Part shown: positions 24,212-35,740 of the stretch, in pieces
Numbering within the stretch: position 1 is the first letter of the stretch
Layout of the letters: every line of letters starts with the position of its first letter
Source of the DNA: Apis mellifera
Lineage: Eukaryota > Arthropoda > Insecta > Hymenoptera > Apidae
NCBI RefSeq assembly: GCF_003254395.2
Contig: NC_037651.1
Span: 2,914,001-2,978,000 of the forward strand
Direction: 5' to 3'
DNA: 64,000 nt
The notes under the pieces: generated by a model
What the model saw: only the letters and a program-made list of their open reading frames with translations
What the model was told of the DNA's origin: nothing
Database searches by the model: none
Made by a program: the position numbers and the translations under genes

Positions 24212-27200
24212 TTTTTTCTTCCTTTCTCTTCTCCCCTTAGCGGGGAGTGCTACACGACGAGGAGAGGAGACCGCGAGAAGACCACTCATCTCCCCTTTCC
24301 TCGGCCATTATTTATATGCTAATGAAAAAGCCGTGAAAAGGCGCGATATCGGCCCACCTCGGGCCCCAACATCATCCTCCTCCTCAAGATGAGAGAGCAG
24401 GATGTTGATACCGGATTACGTAACACAACCGGATCCTTACCGGTTATACCGTGATAATGAACAGAGTTGGTGGAATAGAAGAAGGGAAGGGGAGATGGAG
24501 AGAGAAAGAGAGAAATCGATGCTTCCAAGTATTTTTAACGATGGATATTGATTTGAAGGCGGTGAATTATTGATGAAAGAATTTGGCGGAGGTGAAAGTT
24601 ACTTATCTTTGTCCTCGAATCGAATCGATTTCTGCCCGGTGAAATTAAAAGCGGCCGAGTTAAGTTAGAACGAAGGAATTTGGAATGGAAAAATTAAATG
24701 TTTTATTTTATTAATTTGAATGATTTGAAGAAGATTAAATCGAGAGGAAGGAATTTTAAATACTCCAGTTTCTATATAATAAAATTTATCAAACAATGTT
24801 TAACGAATCGTTAAAACTATATTCGAGTATCCTTTACATTCCTCGAATCTTTAAATTCGCAGATTGACGAGCAGGTCTAAGGAAAAATTAGATCGGCTAA
24901 TAAACCAGAAAAACCCGTCTTCAACCCGAAGCGACAGAGCAATCAGAGAAACGAATTGGACTAATCTCTCCGCCATTTCTTCCCTTAAGCCAGCACGGCC
25001 GACGATGCCTCGACCGTTTCAAGCTTATTATTTAAAATGTCCGCGAAAACGTGCGTGGACAGATAGAATCGGTATTCCGTTCTGCGGATGGCGTTTTAAT
25101 CAAGATCGTGTCACTTCGCTCGTCTAATGCCACCAGCTACCAGTCAGAAACGTTCTATCTGATCCTTCCATGGTTATTTGCATAATCTAATATCTCTCGC
25201 CCGATTGGAACCGTCTTAGAACAACATTCGTCACGAGTTTTGTCGCTTCCTTTTTTTTTTTTTTGGAAAAAAAAAATTATCCTTGACACTTTGCTTCGCG
25301 AGACGAGACACGGATCATTGCAAAAAGTGACAATTAAACGGGATTAAAAGGAAAAAAATAGACAAGGATAGTTATTATTTTTTTTAAAAAATAAAATAGA
25401 AGTATAGTCTACATGTTATTTAAATAGTGTTTTAAGTATTTCTTTAGATGATATGTTCGACAAGAATTAAAAACCTGTCATTGCCGATAATATCAAACGA
25501 GATAAATGAATATATCACAGAAATAATTCGATGAAAAATTCGAGAAACAAATATTCTTTATCCATTCATGTCAACTGAAATTTCCATTAATTCCTTAAAA
25601 TTCACATTATCGAAACCAGTTCGAATTCGAATTCCTTTTTTCTTTTGCCATAATACAAGAAACACAAAAACATGTGGATGCACAGAATGTTGCACACGAG
25701 CAATTAGATCGACGATTTTAAATCAGAGTAAAAGGGGGGGGTGGCCTCGAATCGATTAGAATTCGACGATCGTATTAGGAACCGGTTATAAACTCACATC
25801 CTGAGGAGTAACGAGGACGAACTCGACTCGATCTTTTTTTCATTTTTTCAAGGACACGAAGTCGTCAGACGGATGCAGGTTGACATTTTAAATTCTCAAT
25901 CGTAAATGAAACGAAGAGAGGATATATATTTATAAGACAGGTTTCCGTTTATGCGGAAAAATTAGCCGTTTCCTCAATTTTCTTAAATGGAAAAAAAATT
26001 TGAAAATTAAGGGAAACGCATTATAGGGCCATTAAATAGGATTTTCGAAACGTTGTTACAAGATGTTGGATAGATAATACGTGGTTAATGAGGACGGTTT
26101 CTGGGGATTAAGTGTTAACATTCGATTATATTAAAATAAAATAAAATTAATAATATAACAAAGTATGCTATAGTGAGATATTAATAGACGTCAGTTTGTA
26201 GGGTTTTTTTTTTTGGAAATTTATTTTGATATTAAATAAATCTATTTATAAATAATAAATAGATCATTACTTGTAAATTAAATTATAATGTTATATTATA
26301 ATTATAAAGGAAATTAAATTTTTTATAATTGATAGTATATACAGGTAGTAAATAATTTAATTTAAATTTTGAATTTAAGAATTATAATCAAAATTTTAGA
26401 ATTCATAAAAGATTCGATTAATTTAGCAACGAGAATAAAAACAAATATTTGCAATATTCGATACATTTTACTATATGCTGAATCTATATGTAATTTTTAT
26501 ACTTCTTTACATTTAAAAACTTAATTTTAATAAAAATGGATATAATTTTAAACAAAATCTATCTAACAATAAACAACTACAATTCACGTAATCACGTAAT
26601 ATTAAAAATACACATGCAATAATAAACTAATATAAAATATAAAAAGAATATTACAATACTTGAAATTCATGCGATTTTCTAACAAATACAGAGACAACAC
26701 GTACATCTCGAAATTACATATAACTTAAAAACTTACTCAATTGCTTTTCTTCATATTATATGTACATATAAAAATTTATGGATATAACTGTTTACACGAA
26801 AGAACAAAAACAACAAACTTACTTCGAGAAAGCAGCGGAGAAAGAGGATCACCCAGTGTCTTCATAAAAGTAAAATCATTTCCTGCCCCAGGTATGGTAT
26901 TCTCCCCGTAGATTTGACGAACACGCTTGCCCCACCTGCCTTGGAATGTGGCTCGAAAGCGCAAAGTGAAAACAAATACCCTCGATGTACCTGTCCTTAG
27001 GACGAGGGCAGACGGTAGGTACCCCACGAAGCGGCGGTGGCCCCTTTAGGGAATTACCAGGAGGACGACCTTCGAGAACCCCTCGACTAGTTCCTTCGAG
27101 AGGGAGAATCGTACGGCATGTACCGTAATGCCAGATTTTACACGAAATATACACCATATTTTTTAACGATAATAATTAAAAAAAACCTTTTGATCATGAA

Positions 27201-28380
27201 AATAATTCTCAATATTTCAGAATTAATATTAATTTATTTATTTATAATTTGTTATTTCAATAATTGAAGAAAAGAATTCTAAAAAAAAAAGCTCGAAGAA
27301 ATTCGCTGATACATTTATATTATTGCATTATTATAATAACTTTTCAAAGTGATTCTTAAAAAAGTTAATTACGATTGACAAAAATCGATACTGTTTTCAA
27401 AAATGGAAACAGGTAGATTAAAAACAGGTTGATCGGGGAAAAAATCCACCTGATCCCAAAGAAGATCCCGGGGAACAGGTCTTTCAAAAAACTCTCCTCC
27501 ATAAAAACTTGTTAATTCCACGTATACAGAGGGGAGAAGCGATGAAATAGGTAATAAGGATCGCGTCTTAAAAAAAGAAACTTTCCTCGGGGAAAAAAAA
27601 ATAAGCAAAAAAGGAAACTCACTTTTTTTTTTCACTCTCACAAGCCTCGTGCGCGAGGGTGTACGATTCCCCGCAGGGACTCCTCGAGGGAGGGGGGAGA
27701 AAAAAATCGGATCCAAGGCGTAGTTAACGGTCCTGAGAGGTGCCACGTCTCGACGACCCTAAATCTCTCGAGCGTACTGGGGGTAATGGAGGAAGCTGGC
27801 TAACATTATTGCCGCGCGTTAATCACTATAACTTACAGCCCCCTAAGCCAACTTGTTGATTTAAAGTGGTCGGAGGGGCCTTCGACCGGCTTCCTCCTCC
27901 TTCTTCGCAACGAATATTGCGCCTAATTGGACAAATTAATCCGTCCGTAAGAAAGTATATAAATGTTCGTGTAAAAATGAAATACCTGTGCGCGTATATA
28001 TCGTAGGAAATTGATAATTTTTGGGGGGATGATTTAGCGAGAATACGAATTGAAACGTTGCGTATAAGTTATAAAGGGATAATTTTAAAATGTTGAAAAG
28101 GAAATTTAATAAAAGAAACGATTTATGAATATAACGTGTTAAGATTTATGGTAATTAAATGTTGGAAAGTAAAGGTTGGAAATTTTAAAAACTCGAGTAG
28201 GTAAGAAGATAATTCGAAGAAACAAATCATAAAGGCATACATTCATCCTTATCACCCCTTTCATTTTTCTTTGACAATATTGTTTCCCAATCGATCAAAA
28301 AATTTCTTCCCTGCCGAGAATCGCAATCTCGAAATGCAAATAAATTAAAATTCCACTTCGAAAAGTGTCACTTGAAATTC
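24212..28380. other. Intergenic stretch upstream of the Bearded-family gene
   Basis: AT-rich DNA (24540-26860) gives way to GC-rich pockets at about 26860-27170 and 27640-27930. A perfect Grainyhead-type palindrome AACCGGTT lies at 25780-25787. CAGGTAG heptamers lie at 26342-26348 and 27410-27416. A 93-codon minus-strand frame starting with ATG at 27157 is unrecognised and not called. Confidence 0.45.
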
Positions 28381-28742
28381 GATGCCCAGTGGAACGAAAT
28401 TGTCGAAACGAATCATCGATCCCAGGAAACATCTCCCCCGGAGGGACGTCCGAGCTCTCCTTGGACCTGTCCTTCCAACAGGTCTCCCTTCGAGAACGGG
28501 GGAAAAAAATATCCACCCTTTTGATCGTGTTCATCACGTTTCAAAAAGGGGTTTCGAAAAGGAGAACCCTGGCGGTTTTCTATCTGGAGAAACCGGAGAG
28601 GAAGGATCCACCGATCCACGAGGGGGTGGCCGCGGGGGTGACGAGGCCAAGAGCGCGCAGGTCGGGGTGGTAAGGTTGGATTAGCGTCGGGGAGGGTGTC
28701 AGAGGAGGGAGAAGAGCGGCAGATGGTCGGCGTGGACCCTGA

Positions 28743-28775
28743 CGTGGGAAGCTCCGAATTCTCCAAGTTCCCACA
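28743..28775. promoter_or_regulatory. Su(H) paired sites (SPS)
   Basis: CGTGGGAA (28743-28750) and TTCCCACA (28768-28775, TGTGGGAA on the minus strand) both match the Suppressor of Hairless/CSL consensus YGTGRGAA. They sit head to head, 17 bp apart. This inverted arrangement with 15-17 bp spacing is the known SPS architecture of E(spl)-complex Notch targets, on which CSL-NICD-Mastermind complexes dimerise. The sites lie at about -121 to -89 from the predicted start of the Bearded-family gene, so direct Notch activation is inferred. Confidence 0.9.
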
Positions 28776-28783
28776 GCCAGAGT

Positions 28784-28791
28784 GCACCTGC
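28784..28791 (-). promoter_or_regulatory. Proneural bHLH E-box
   Basis: GCACCTGC reads GCAGGTGC on the minus strand and matches RCAGSTG, the site preferred by Achaete/Scute-Daughterless heterodimers. It lies 8 bp past the paired Su(H) sites and 38 bp before the TATA box. The combination of SPS and proneural site is the known code for expression in proneural clusters in fly E(spl) genes. Confidence 0.75.
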
Positions 28792-28829
28792 CCTCCCCAC
28801 TCTGTCACCCCGTCCTGCTCGCCTGGGCC

Positions 28830-28837
28830 TATATAAG
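28830..28837 (+). promoter_or_regulatory. TATA box of the Bearded-family gene
   Basis: TATATAAG fits TATAWAAR and lies 34 bp before the A of the predicted initiator. It is slightly far, but reading the core from 28832 gives -32. It sits in GC-rich sequence where a chance TATA is unlikely. Confidence 0.8.
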
Positions 28838-28861
28838 GTCCGGGGTTGCTCGTCTAAGGCA

Positions 28862-28867
28862 TCATTC
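28862..28867 (+). promoter_or_regulatory. Initiator, predicted transcription start
   Basis: TCATTC matches the arthropod initiator TCAKTY with the +1 A at 28864. Its spacing from the TATA box supports this start. No downstream promoter element was seen at +28. Confidence 0.65.
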
Positions 28868-29166
28868 GCTCACTAGCGTTTCGTTCCAAACCAACTCGCA
28901 AAGCGCACACGCAACTTTTTTCGAGTCTTCTTCGAGCCTCGAATCAAGCTTACGTACATACACGCAAAATACACACGCTTTTTCAAAAAAAGAGAGAGAG
29001 AGAAAGAAGAAGAAGAGTTCGAGTTTTGCCGCGAGTTCCAGTGAGCATCGTCGGATCGTGGAGAGGAGAGAAAGAAAGAGAGAGAGAGAAAGGGAAAGAG
29101 AAAGACCGTATTTAAAACCGGTTCAACCGAGTGTCTTCCTCGCACGAGACAAGGAGCAGAGGAAAG
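28864..29166 (+). other. 5' untranslated leader of the Bearded-family gene
   Basis: The predicted leader of 303 nt contains no ATG at all, so the first ATG of the transcript is the one at 29167. It carries GA-rich tracts (about 28990-29002 and 29058-29104) that could bind GAGA factor, which is inference. No intron signals are needed to connect promoter and ORF. Confidence 0.65.
29116..29123. promoter_or_regulatory. Grainyhead-type palindrome in the leader
   Basis: AACCGGTT is the perfect palindromic Grainyhead consensus and lies about 250 bp downstream of the predicted start, 43 bp before the ATG. A second perfect copy lies at 25780-25787. Binding is inferred from the motif alone. Confidence 0.4.
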
Positions 29167-29658
29167 ATGGCCGCCGCCACTATGAGCCACGTGTTCGATT
29201 ACGAGAACGAGCTGAACGACAATCTGTACAATCTGAAGATGTCGGGGAAAGGTAGCACGACACCGAAACGGGTGAGGGGCGTGTTGAGACCGATTCTGAG
29301 GCTGTTGAAGAAGAGGACGAGCAGAGGGAAGGTTGGAGGGAAGGGGCAGAAGGCGATGCCGCAGGTCGAGATCTTCACCGAGGAGGTTGACAATCAGAAC
29401 AATGCCAACGAGGCGTTGGAGAGGAGATTGTTGGCCGAGCTTCAGGACGCCGAGGAAGGGGCCGCTATCACTGTCTGTTTGGACGGGCAGATGACAGTTG
29501 TTCCCGTTGTTCCTGGCCAGTGCTACGTGCCCGTACATTTCGCGCACACCCACGCGGGGGACTTCTACTGGACGACCCTGAGCATGACCGACAGTGATCT
29601 GTGCTACAAGGAGCGCGCCTTCTCGCAGCATCAGACGCCCGAGATGCAGGTCGCGTGA
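29167..29658 (+). CDS. Bearded-family protein, E(spl)m-alpha/m4-like Notch pathway modulator
   Basis: The frame encodes 163 residues with no intron. Residues 33-56 are strongly basic (ten Lys/Arg) with spaced Val, Leu and Ile, fitting the N-terminal basic amphipathic helix of the family. Residues 78-82 (NNANE, followed by ALE) match the conserved NxANE(K/R)LE segment whose NxxN core binds the E3 ligase Neuralized. Residues 121-137 (VPVHFAHTHAGDFYWTT) are the family's PVHF...GTFFWT signature. Known fly members bind Neuralized and block Delta endocytosis, so this protein should damp Notch signalling from the expressing cell. The start at 29167 is the first ATG of the transcript, with A at -3 and G at +4; a second in-frame ATG follows at 29182. 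The C-terminus (EMQVA) is only loosely like the QWAQA-type ending of fly members. No second Bearded gene or bHLH partner was recognised nearby. The exact paralogue (m-alpha or m4) cannot be fixed, so no symbol is given. Confidence 0.93.
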   Translation: MAAATMSHVFDYENELNDNLYNLKMSGKGSTTPKRVRGVLRPILRLLKKRTSRGKVGGKGQKAMPQVEIFTEEVDNQNNANEALERRLLAELQDAEEGAAITVCLDGQMTVVPVVPGQCYVPVHFAHTHAGDFYWTTLSMTDSDLCYKERAFSQHQTPEMQVA

Positions 29659-29935
29659 ACAAGAGGAGATCATCTCTGGTGTCATCACCTCACATCTACC
29701 TCAACGATGGAGAAAAATAAAATCTCGATCTTGTCGAAGGGATTTTGACGAAGAAGAAGAGGAAGAATTCCTCGTCGTGCCTCGCCGAATGTGAAGATTC
29801 GAATAGAGGGGAACTTTTGGGTGATATCTGATTGGAGAAGAAGGTGGAGAAGAAGCATGCTTGTTTTGAAGATGAAAGGGGTTCCCTCGAAAGGGGATTC
29901 AGAGACTGCGATTTTAGATAAGATAATATCGAAAC

Positions 29936-29941
29936 TGTGAT
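29936..29941 (+). promoter_or_regulatory. K-box 1 (microRNA site)
   Basis: TGTGAT followed by A in the 3' UTR. K-boxes are the known seed matches of the miR-2/6/11/13 family and recur in 3' UTRs of fly E(spl) and Bearded genes. Confidence 0.65.
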
Positions 29942-30112
29942 AAATAGATTGTTAGTTTTCCAACTGATCTTTTGCTGAGAAAATTGCGCTCTCTTTGATT
30001 CCATGATCAGTTGGAGAGATTATTCTATTTTTTTGAGCTTTCTTTTTTTCTTTTTTTTTTTTTTCCTTTCTTTAAACGAATACCGCGACAATGTAAGAAA
30101 GTTGATCGCAAT

Positions 30113-30118
30113 TGTGAT
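30113..30118 (+). promoter_or_regulatory. K-box 2 (microRNA site)
   Basis: Second TGTGAT followed by A in the same 3' UTR, 171 bp after the first. Confidence 0.65.
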
Positions 30119-30158
30119 ATTTGTACCTATTTTAGATTAATTGTTGTAACGTATACTT

Positions 30159-30164
30159 TGTGAT
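30159..30164 (+). promoter_or_regulatory. K-box 3 (microRNA site)
   Basis: Third TGTGAT followed by A, 40 bp after the second. Closely spaced sites can act together. Confidence 0.65.
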
Positions 30165-30206
30165 ATTGGCTTTAACATCGTCGTATTGACGAAACTTCCT
30201 ACTACT

Positions 30207-30213
30207 GTCTTCC
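30207..30213 (+). promoter_or_regulatory. GY-box (miR-7 seed match)
   Basis: GTCTTCC is the exact GY-box heptamer, complementary to the miR-7 seed. It lies 20 bp before the polyadenylation signal. GY-boxes with K-boxes are typical of Bearded and E(spl) transcripts in flies. Confidence 0.7.
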
Positions 30214-30232
30214 AATTTATTAAGAATATAAT

Positions 30233-30238
30233 AATAAA
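30233..30238 (+). terminator. Polyadenylation signal
   Basis: AATAAA soon after the last microRNA motif. An earlier AATAAA at 29716-29721 would exclude every K-box and the GY-box, so this later one is preferred. Both could be used as alternative 3' ends. Confidence 0.6.
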
Positions 30239-31240
30239 ATCTAATTGTAAACGTATAATATTGCATTCATTAACCCCTCTCAAATTAGTTATTAAGTTGC
30301 TAATTATCTATAAGCTTTCTTACCAAAATGAAAAAAAAAAAAACAAAAATATTCTTATAAACCAGTTCGAATATTCTTTCAAAAAGATACTGGATGAAAA
30401 AAGCCTTTAGAGGAAATTCGAATTCACCTGCGATCTTTGAAAATGGTTGTTAGCCCTTCGTAAAGTATTTTCGAACAAAGGTTCACAGTTTGAAAAGGGT
30501 CCATTCATACCTGAAACTGGTTTAAAGAAAGCCTCGGGGGTCTTTTCAGCCCTTCGTCCTGGAGAGAAAAGGTTCGAGAAATCTTTGAGGAATTTTGAAT
30601 TCTTGGCGGGCAAAGATTTGACCGACGATACTACGAAGCCGTATAAAGATTTTCGACAAAGATTTTTCTTTCGAAATTAGTATTGAAAACTGAAGAGGGT
30701 AAGAAAAATTTCTCAAGAAATCGTCGGTTTCTTAAAAATCTTTGCAATTGAAAAAAATTATTAAACTGATGGTTATTTGTAATTGGTAGAAACGAGGGAG
30801 GAAAATTTGTATAATCAGATTCTTACATATTCTCTTTTCTTTTTCCAGATAATTAAGAAAGCTATCTATCTTCCCGTATACTTTCATTCAATTATTCTTT
30901 TTTACACGGTTAATCAATGTACACACCTGTGATTCCTCGTACGAAGTAGAACAGGTTTCTTATATAACGATGAAGATATTGATCAAGTTTTTATATTTTC
31001 AAGACTTATCGCGTTCAATGTTTAATATGTTTGAATATTGACAAAATTTTTATCACGTAATTGTTTCTTGCAGAGGATTTTTTTCTTTGATTAAATTAGC
31101 GAATAATTAACGAGGTGTCGACGTTTTTTTTTTTTTTTTTCAATTCAAATAATATCCGAGATAACGAGGATATCAATATAGAAATAATTAATTTTCACAT
31201 AATGATTCGAGGCTTGAAGAATTAAAAAATAAAAAAAAAA

Positions 31241-31280
31241 TAAATAAATGAATAAATAAATGAATAAATGGATGAATAAA
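31241..31280. repeat. TAAA/TGAA tetranucleotide repeat
   Basis: A run of TAAA and TGAA tetramers, broken by one GATG. It is a microsatellite with no other visible role. Confidence 0.8.
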
Positions 31281-32130
31281 AATTTACCATAAAATGAAAA
31301 TGCAAAATACACTTTTCACGGACAATTAGACAAAGGTTTATTGAAAATAGACACACGTGTTGCCCATATGTGACAAGCACATGTCCGTCACGTTGGATGG
31401 GGTGCGTGAATTCACATGATTTCCCGTGACCAGTTGGGGGTAGTCGATCCCCCAAAAATAACAAAAGATCACGGCATACTCGATGCTCGTGTATCAGGAC
31501 AGTAATACAATAATGATAGGGGTGCATAATTCGACAATGGTTCACCGATAGGGTTAACCCAATTTTACGTTTGTTTAACGATCAGTAGACCGCGAATCAC
31601 CAAGTGAATGTCCAATGTCCATCCCTTTTCGAAGGGATGAAAGCGCAAATGTTGGATTAAAGCGTAGAATATCGTTGAATATCAATTAACATACGGGGAT
31701 ACTTGAAAGAAAATTGTTCGAATGCTTTATTTTTTATTTTTAAATTTTCTTTCGATGGATAAAATTGATTTTAAAGACGGATTATTTATGGTATTATAAA
31801 TTATATTGTTGGGATTTTGGATAGATAGAGATAGGTATTCTTATTAAAGAGATTTTTACATAAGAGATTATTACATAAATAAAAATATCTGGATTAATTG
31901 TAAGTGCACATTGCAATTAATTTTCTATTTATATTCTTCATTTTTTTTTTTTTTTTGGATATAATTTATTAAGACATTGGAAAAATTGAAGTATTATATC
32001 AAATATAAGATATAATACTAATTTTAAAAATTATTAAAAATGATAATATGTAATTTAGAGTATAGAATTAGTAAGTGTATGGATATAGATATGATGATAA
32101 AAAAATTAAATTTTTTAAAAAATTAAAAAA

Positions 32131-32215
32131 CAGATGGTTAGGTAGAATCCTAGCCTATCCCAAAGTGTAGGCAACCCTTTGTACTGTCCTGCAGTAGGAC
32201 TAGAATACTTGCTTG
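32131..32215. other. Isolated GC-elevated segment, possible dispersed-repeat fragment
   Basis: About 85 bp of mixed-base sequence stands out in an extremely AT-rich region. It contains small inverted repeats (GTCCT/AGGAC around GCAGT at 32187-32201). It could be a fragment of an interspersed repeat or a structured RNA. I could not identify it. Confidence 0.25.
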
Positions 32216-35200
32216 AAAAAAAAGCTCCCTAAAATAATTTATATCCATATAACCTTGTAATCTCCTATTTTTCAATAAAAATATATAATTTAACAAAAAA
32301 TGTAATATAAGTAATAAACATAAATAGAAAATTAGAAAACTAATTTAAAATATATATTATTATAAAGAAAAAGTATTTTGTTTTGACAAAATATAAATAT
32401 AAAGCAATATGTAATAAATATATACTTTCACGTTTAATTTCATAATTTTTTTTTTTTATTAAAAAATTATAAGAGGCTCCGTGGGAAAACGTTATACTTT
32501 TTTTAAAAACAAGATGCATTAATTTCTCCAATTTTTATTAACGTGCGAAAGAACATAAATTTTCTTACCTCGCACTTTGTAATTTTCTACAATATTCTTA
32601 AATTAAAAATTTTGTCACTTATTTCTTTTTTTTTTTTTTCGAATCTTTGGAACACATTTGAACTACATGCAACTATATAATTTACTTTCAAACTTCTCGA
32701 GAAAATTTTTGGTAAATTGTATGGTATATCAATGAAAAGAAGAAAGAAATTATACATTACACTCGATACGATAGAAATTAATGAGAGTTGAAAATTGAAG
32801 ATAAAGGTTTTTAAAAAAAATAATTGCGTCATTCGCATGAAAATTGGACATGTACTTCTTTACGATATAAACATCAAGTGTACAACGAGCGGTTTTATTA
32901 ATAATAAAACCAATTTTCAAATAATTTATTTCGATTTTATAACAAATATTTGATATTTTATAATTTTTTTTTTAACCAACAGAATTGAAACAATATTTTT
33001 TCATTAAAATTTAAGAATATAAATATTGAGTATACAAATATTGTAATTTCTCCTTTCAACATTTCCCTCAAAAATTAATTTTTTTCATAAATATTTCATT
33101 CTTATTATTTCTCATTAATTTACGAAAGCGACACCTGTAATTATCCGGTAATATCTCAGAAGCAAGAATATATTTTCCACACCCATTCATAAAATATAAA
33201 ATAAAGATAAAGAAGAAAATTTTTAAGTAAAAATTAAGAAATAAAGTTCAATTAGCATAAACTGATTTCTCTCGTCGAGAAGAAAAATTATATAAATAAA
33301 TCCAAATATTCCTCCGCACACACAAGGAATCGAAATCCTCGATCTATCGATTCCTTTTCATCATCCCATATCAATTCCCCGCTCGTTACAACTCCGCAAA
33401 TGTCCGTGCCAATTCTCTTAAGTATCCCCATAAAACGAATCCGACCAATAATGAAAGATCCCGCGCACACTTAACGCGGACAAACAGGACAGAAACGCGA
33501 AATGTATCAATTATAAAGGCTGCTCGGTTGATCGAATTAATCGACAACCATTTCCATCGTCGAAAATTAATTCATTACAGCATTGCATCGACGAAATCGA
33601 TCGGAGGCGGTTCGATCCTCTTTCGTTCCTCTTTCTTTCTTTTTCCCTTTTTTTTTTTTGACACGAATCCAGCAACGAAAGCGCGATAAATCGATCGAAA
33701 AGCATCGAGTTTCTGTGTTGCAACAACATCTCTCTTGGAGTAATTGAGATGATTACATATACGGAGTCCAAAAAGCGCGAAATTAGTTGTTGTTCAGCGT
33801 GAACGATCGAAGTTGGTCGATATTCTTTTTTCTTCTTTCTTCTTCGAGAAAAGAAAAAAAAGAAGAAGAAATGGGCGACTCTCTCGCGTAAGTCGGTCGC
33901 GCGTTTGTTGAAAAATTTTCAACAAATATAAATTGTGGAAATTGATTGTTTCGATATTCGTGCGTTAGGGGCGCAGCTGCGTCATGTGGACAGGAAGGAG
34001 GAATTTTCAAAGTGTCGCGACAATAATCGGGTTGATAATGATCTGGCAAATGTGACAGATGCACAGTGGGCCAACAGGAAATAATAATGACGTAAAAGTT
34101 GGGTATTCTTGAAATTGAAAAATTTTTGTTTGACGTGGGTCTCGGTATTTCTGGTCCGCGTTATTATTATGGGCCGAGACCAGTTATTATCGCTCGCATG
34201 GTGGTCGTGAAAATAGTTACACGAACGTGTATTGCGCAATAGAAAGGAAAGAAACGTAAAGGGAAATTCCTTTATATACTCCTTGCTATTTACAATTTTT
34301 TATTTTCAATGTAAAACTAAGAGATATTAAATGTGAATCATAATCATTAATTTTCTCCTATATCCTATTAATTTAACGTATTACACGACGAAAAAGAAAT
34401 ACGATTCTTTCTTCTATTTCAGATTTCAGAAATCCATCACAATTTCACGATTTAATTAGATATTATTCTTTCGTAATATAATTACACATAAATTTTTACA
34501 GCATTTGAGAAATATCAATACATGTAATTTGCAATTACACAAATATTTTATTAAGGTAAGTTTTAATTTCTCGAGGAAAAATTAGAGGTTTAAAATTTTT
34601 TTTTTTTTTTTAAATCATCAAATGTCCCGTTTTATGTAAATTTGTTAATTATTATTGCATCAAAAGGATATAAACCGTGTAAACACGCTAAATGTAACAT
34701 ACCCATGTACGTAGCCAACGAGATTTACATGTAATAATATATCAGAATATAAAGTTGCTTTGAATACTTTCCCCACGATTTCCTCTATCGACAACCATCA
34801 TTACTTTACACGTTATTCCCACCATTGGCGGGCATCGTAATAAATAACATGGCCGTTTCAAAAATATATATATATATACAAGACACGATGTGGCACGGAG
34901 TCGAAGCACGAATTATAAAAATTGAACTTTCTTTTCCTCCGCGAATGCAGATGATGATTCCTCCCGTGTCGTATAGAAAACACGGTTAAATTGTCGGCCT
35001 TTTAATAAAACGGTACGAAAATTGATGCTGGGGAAAAATATGTTGAGTACACGATTGCAAAAAAGAAACATTGCGAAAATAACGCGCTGTGATCGAATAA
35101 TATCGTAATTCGGATCAATCGTAAAAGTGTTTTCTTCGGATACGAAATGGCCAAAAGACACGATATTATTCTGTAAGGAAATCGAAATTAAAAGCCCGTT

Positions 35201-35740
35201 ATGAAATGACAAAATTGGATTATTACGAGTCTCGATATAATTTTGATTTCTATGTGTATTTTTCAATATTTTTTTTTTCTTCCCTGCTTCCCTGATCACC
35301 TGTCACATAAATTCGTGAAATCGATGAATGCATTCGTTGCAACATTAATGTAGATTTATTATCAGGTTTCGTAAGTTCGTTTTTATCACTGTGTTACTTT
35401 ATAAATAAATAATTGTAATAATATCTTTTTAAATATCATACGATTCTTGACTCTTTATTCCTTTTCTTCAAAGTATATAGAAAAACGAATTATTTTCAAT
35501 TTCACCAGAATCAAGATTTTAAATTACTTCAATAATAGAATCCTCTTAATTTTTCTTCGAATACCCATCGAATTTTACAAATCGAAAAGAAATTAATAAA
35601 TTAAGTACTTAGAAAAGAAGTTACAGTTCATCGTCAAATCTCTTCCTCTACGACGACGAGTGAAAAATATTCTTCTTTCATCGGCCAAAGTGCCTACCGC
35701 TCCAACACGCGCTTTCTCAAGCATCGTTCCTCCAGGCGAT

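Larger units (their letters stand above)
29659..30260 (+). other. 3' UTR of the Bearded-family gene
   Basis: About 600 nt of AT-rich sequence between the stop codon and the predicted cleavage region after the AATAAA at 30233-30238. It holds three K-boxes and one GY-box. A near match to the Brd-box (GGCTTTA against AGCTTTA) lies at 30168-30174, but no perfect one was seen. The end coordinate is approximate. Confidence 0.65.
30261..35740. other. AT-rich intergenic stretch downstream of the Bearded-family gene
   Basis: Very AT-rich DNA with T and A tracts and no recognised gene. A single Su(H) octamer CGTGGGAA lies at 32480-32487 in otherwise AT-rich sequence. A small stem with TTGGGGG/CCCCCAA arms lies at 31434-31455. 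An AT dinucleotide tract lies at about 34864-34878. A 77-codon frame at 30447-30680 starts with TTG and is unrecognised. Confidence 0.5.

Noticed and set aside
24162..24392. Phe/Leu-rich frame with a leader-like start
   Set aside because: It is made by the CTT/CCT repeat, and the frame has no ATG.
28782..29255. 157-codon + strand frame across the promoter and leader
   Set aside because: It spans the E-box, TATA box and leader in another frame, has Arg/Glu repeats from GA tracts, and no plausible start.
28873..29688. 271-codon minus-strand open frame, the longest in the window
   Set aside because: It is the antisense shadow of the Bearded-family gene and its leader. The + strand frame carries the family signatures, promoter and 3' UTR motifs; the antisense translation matches nothing.
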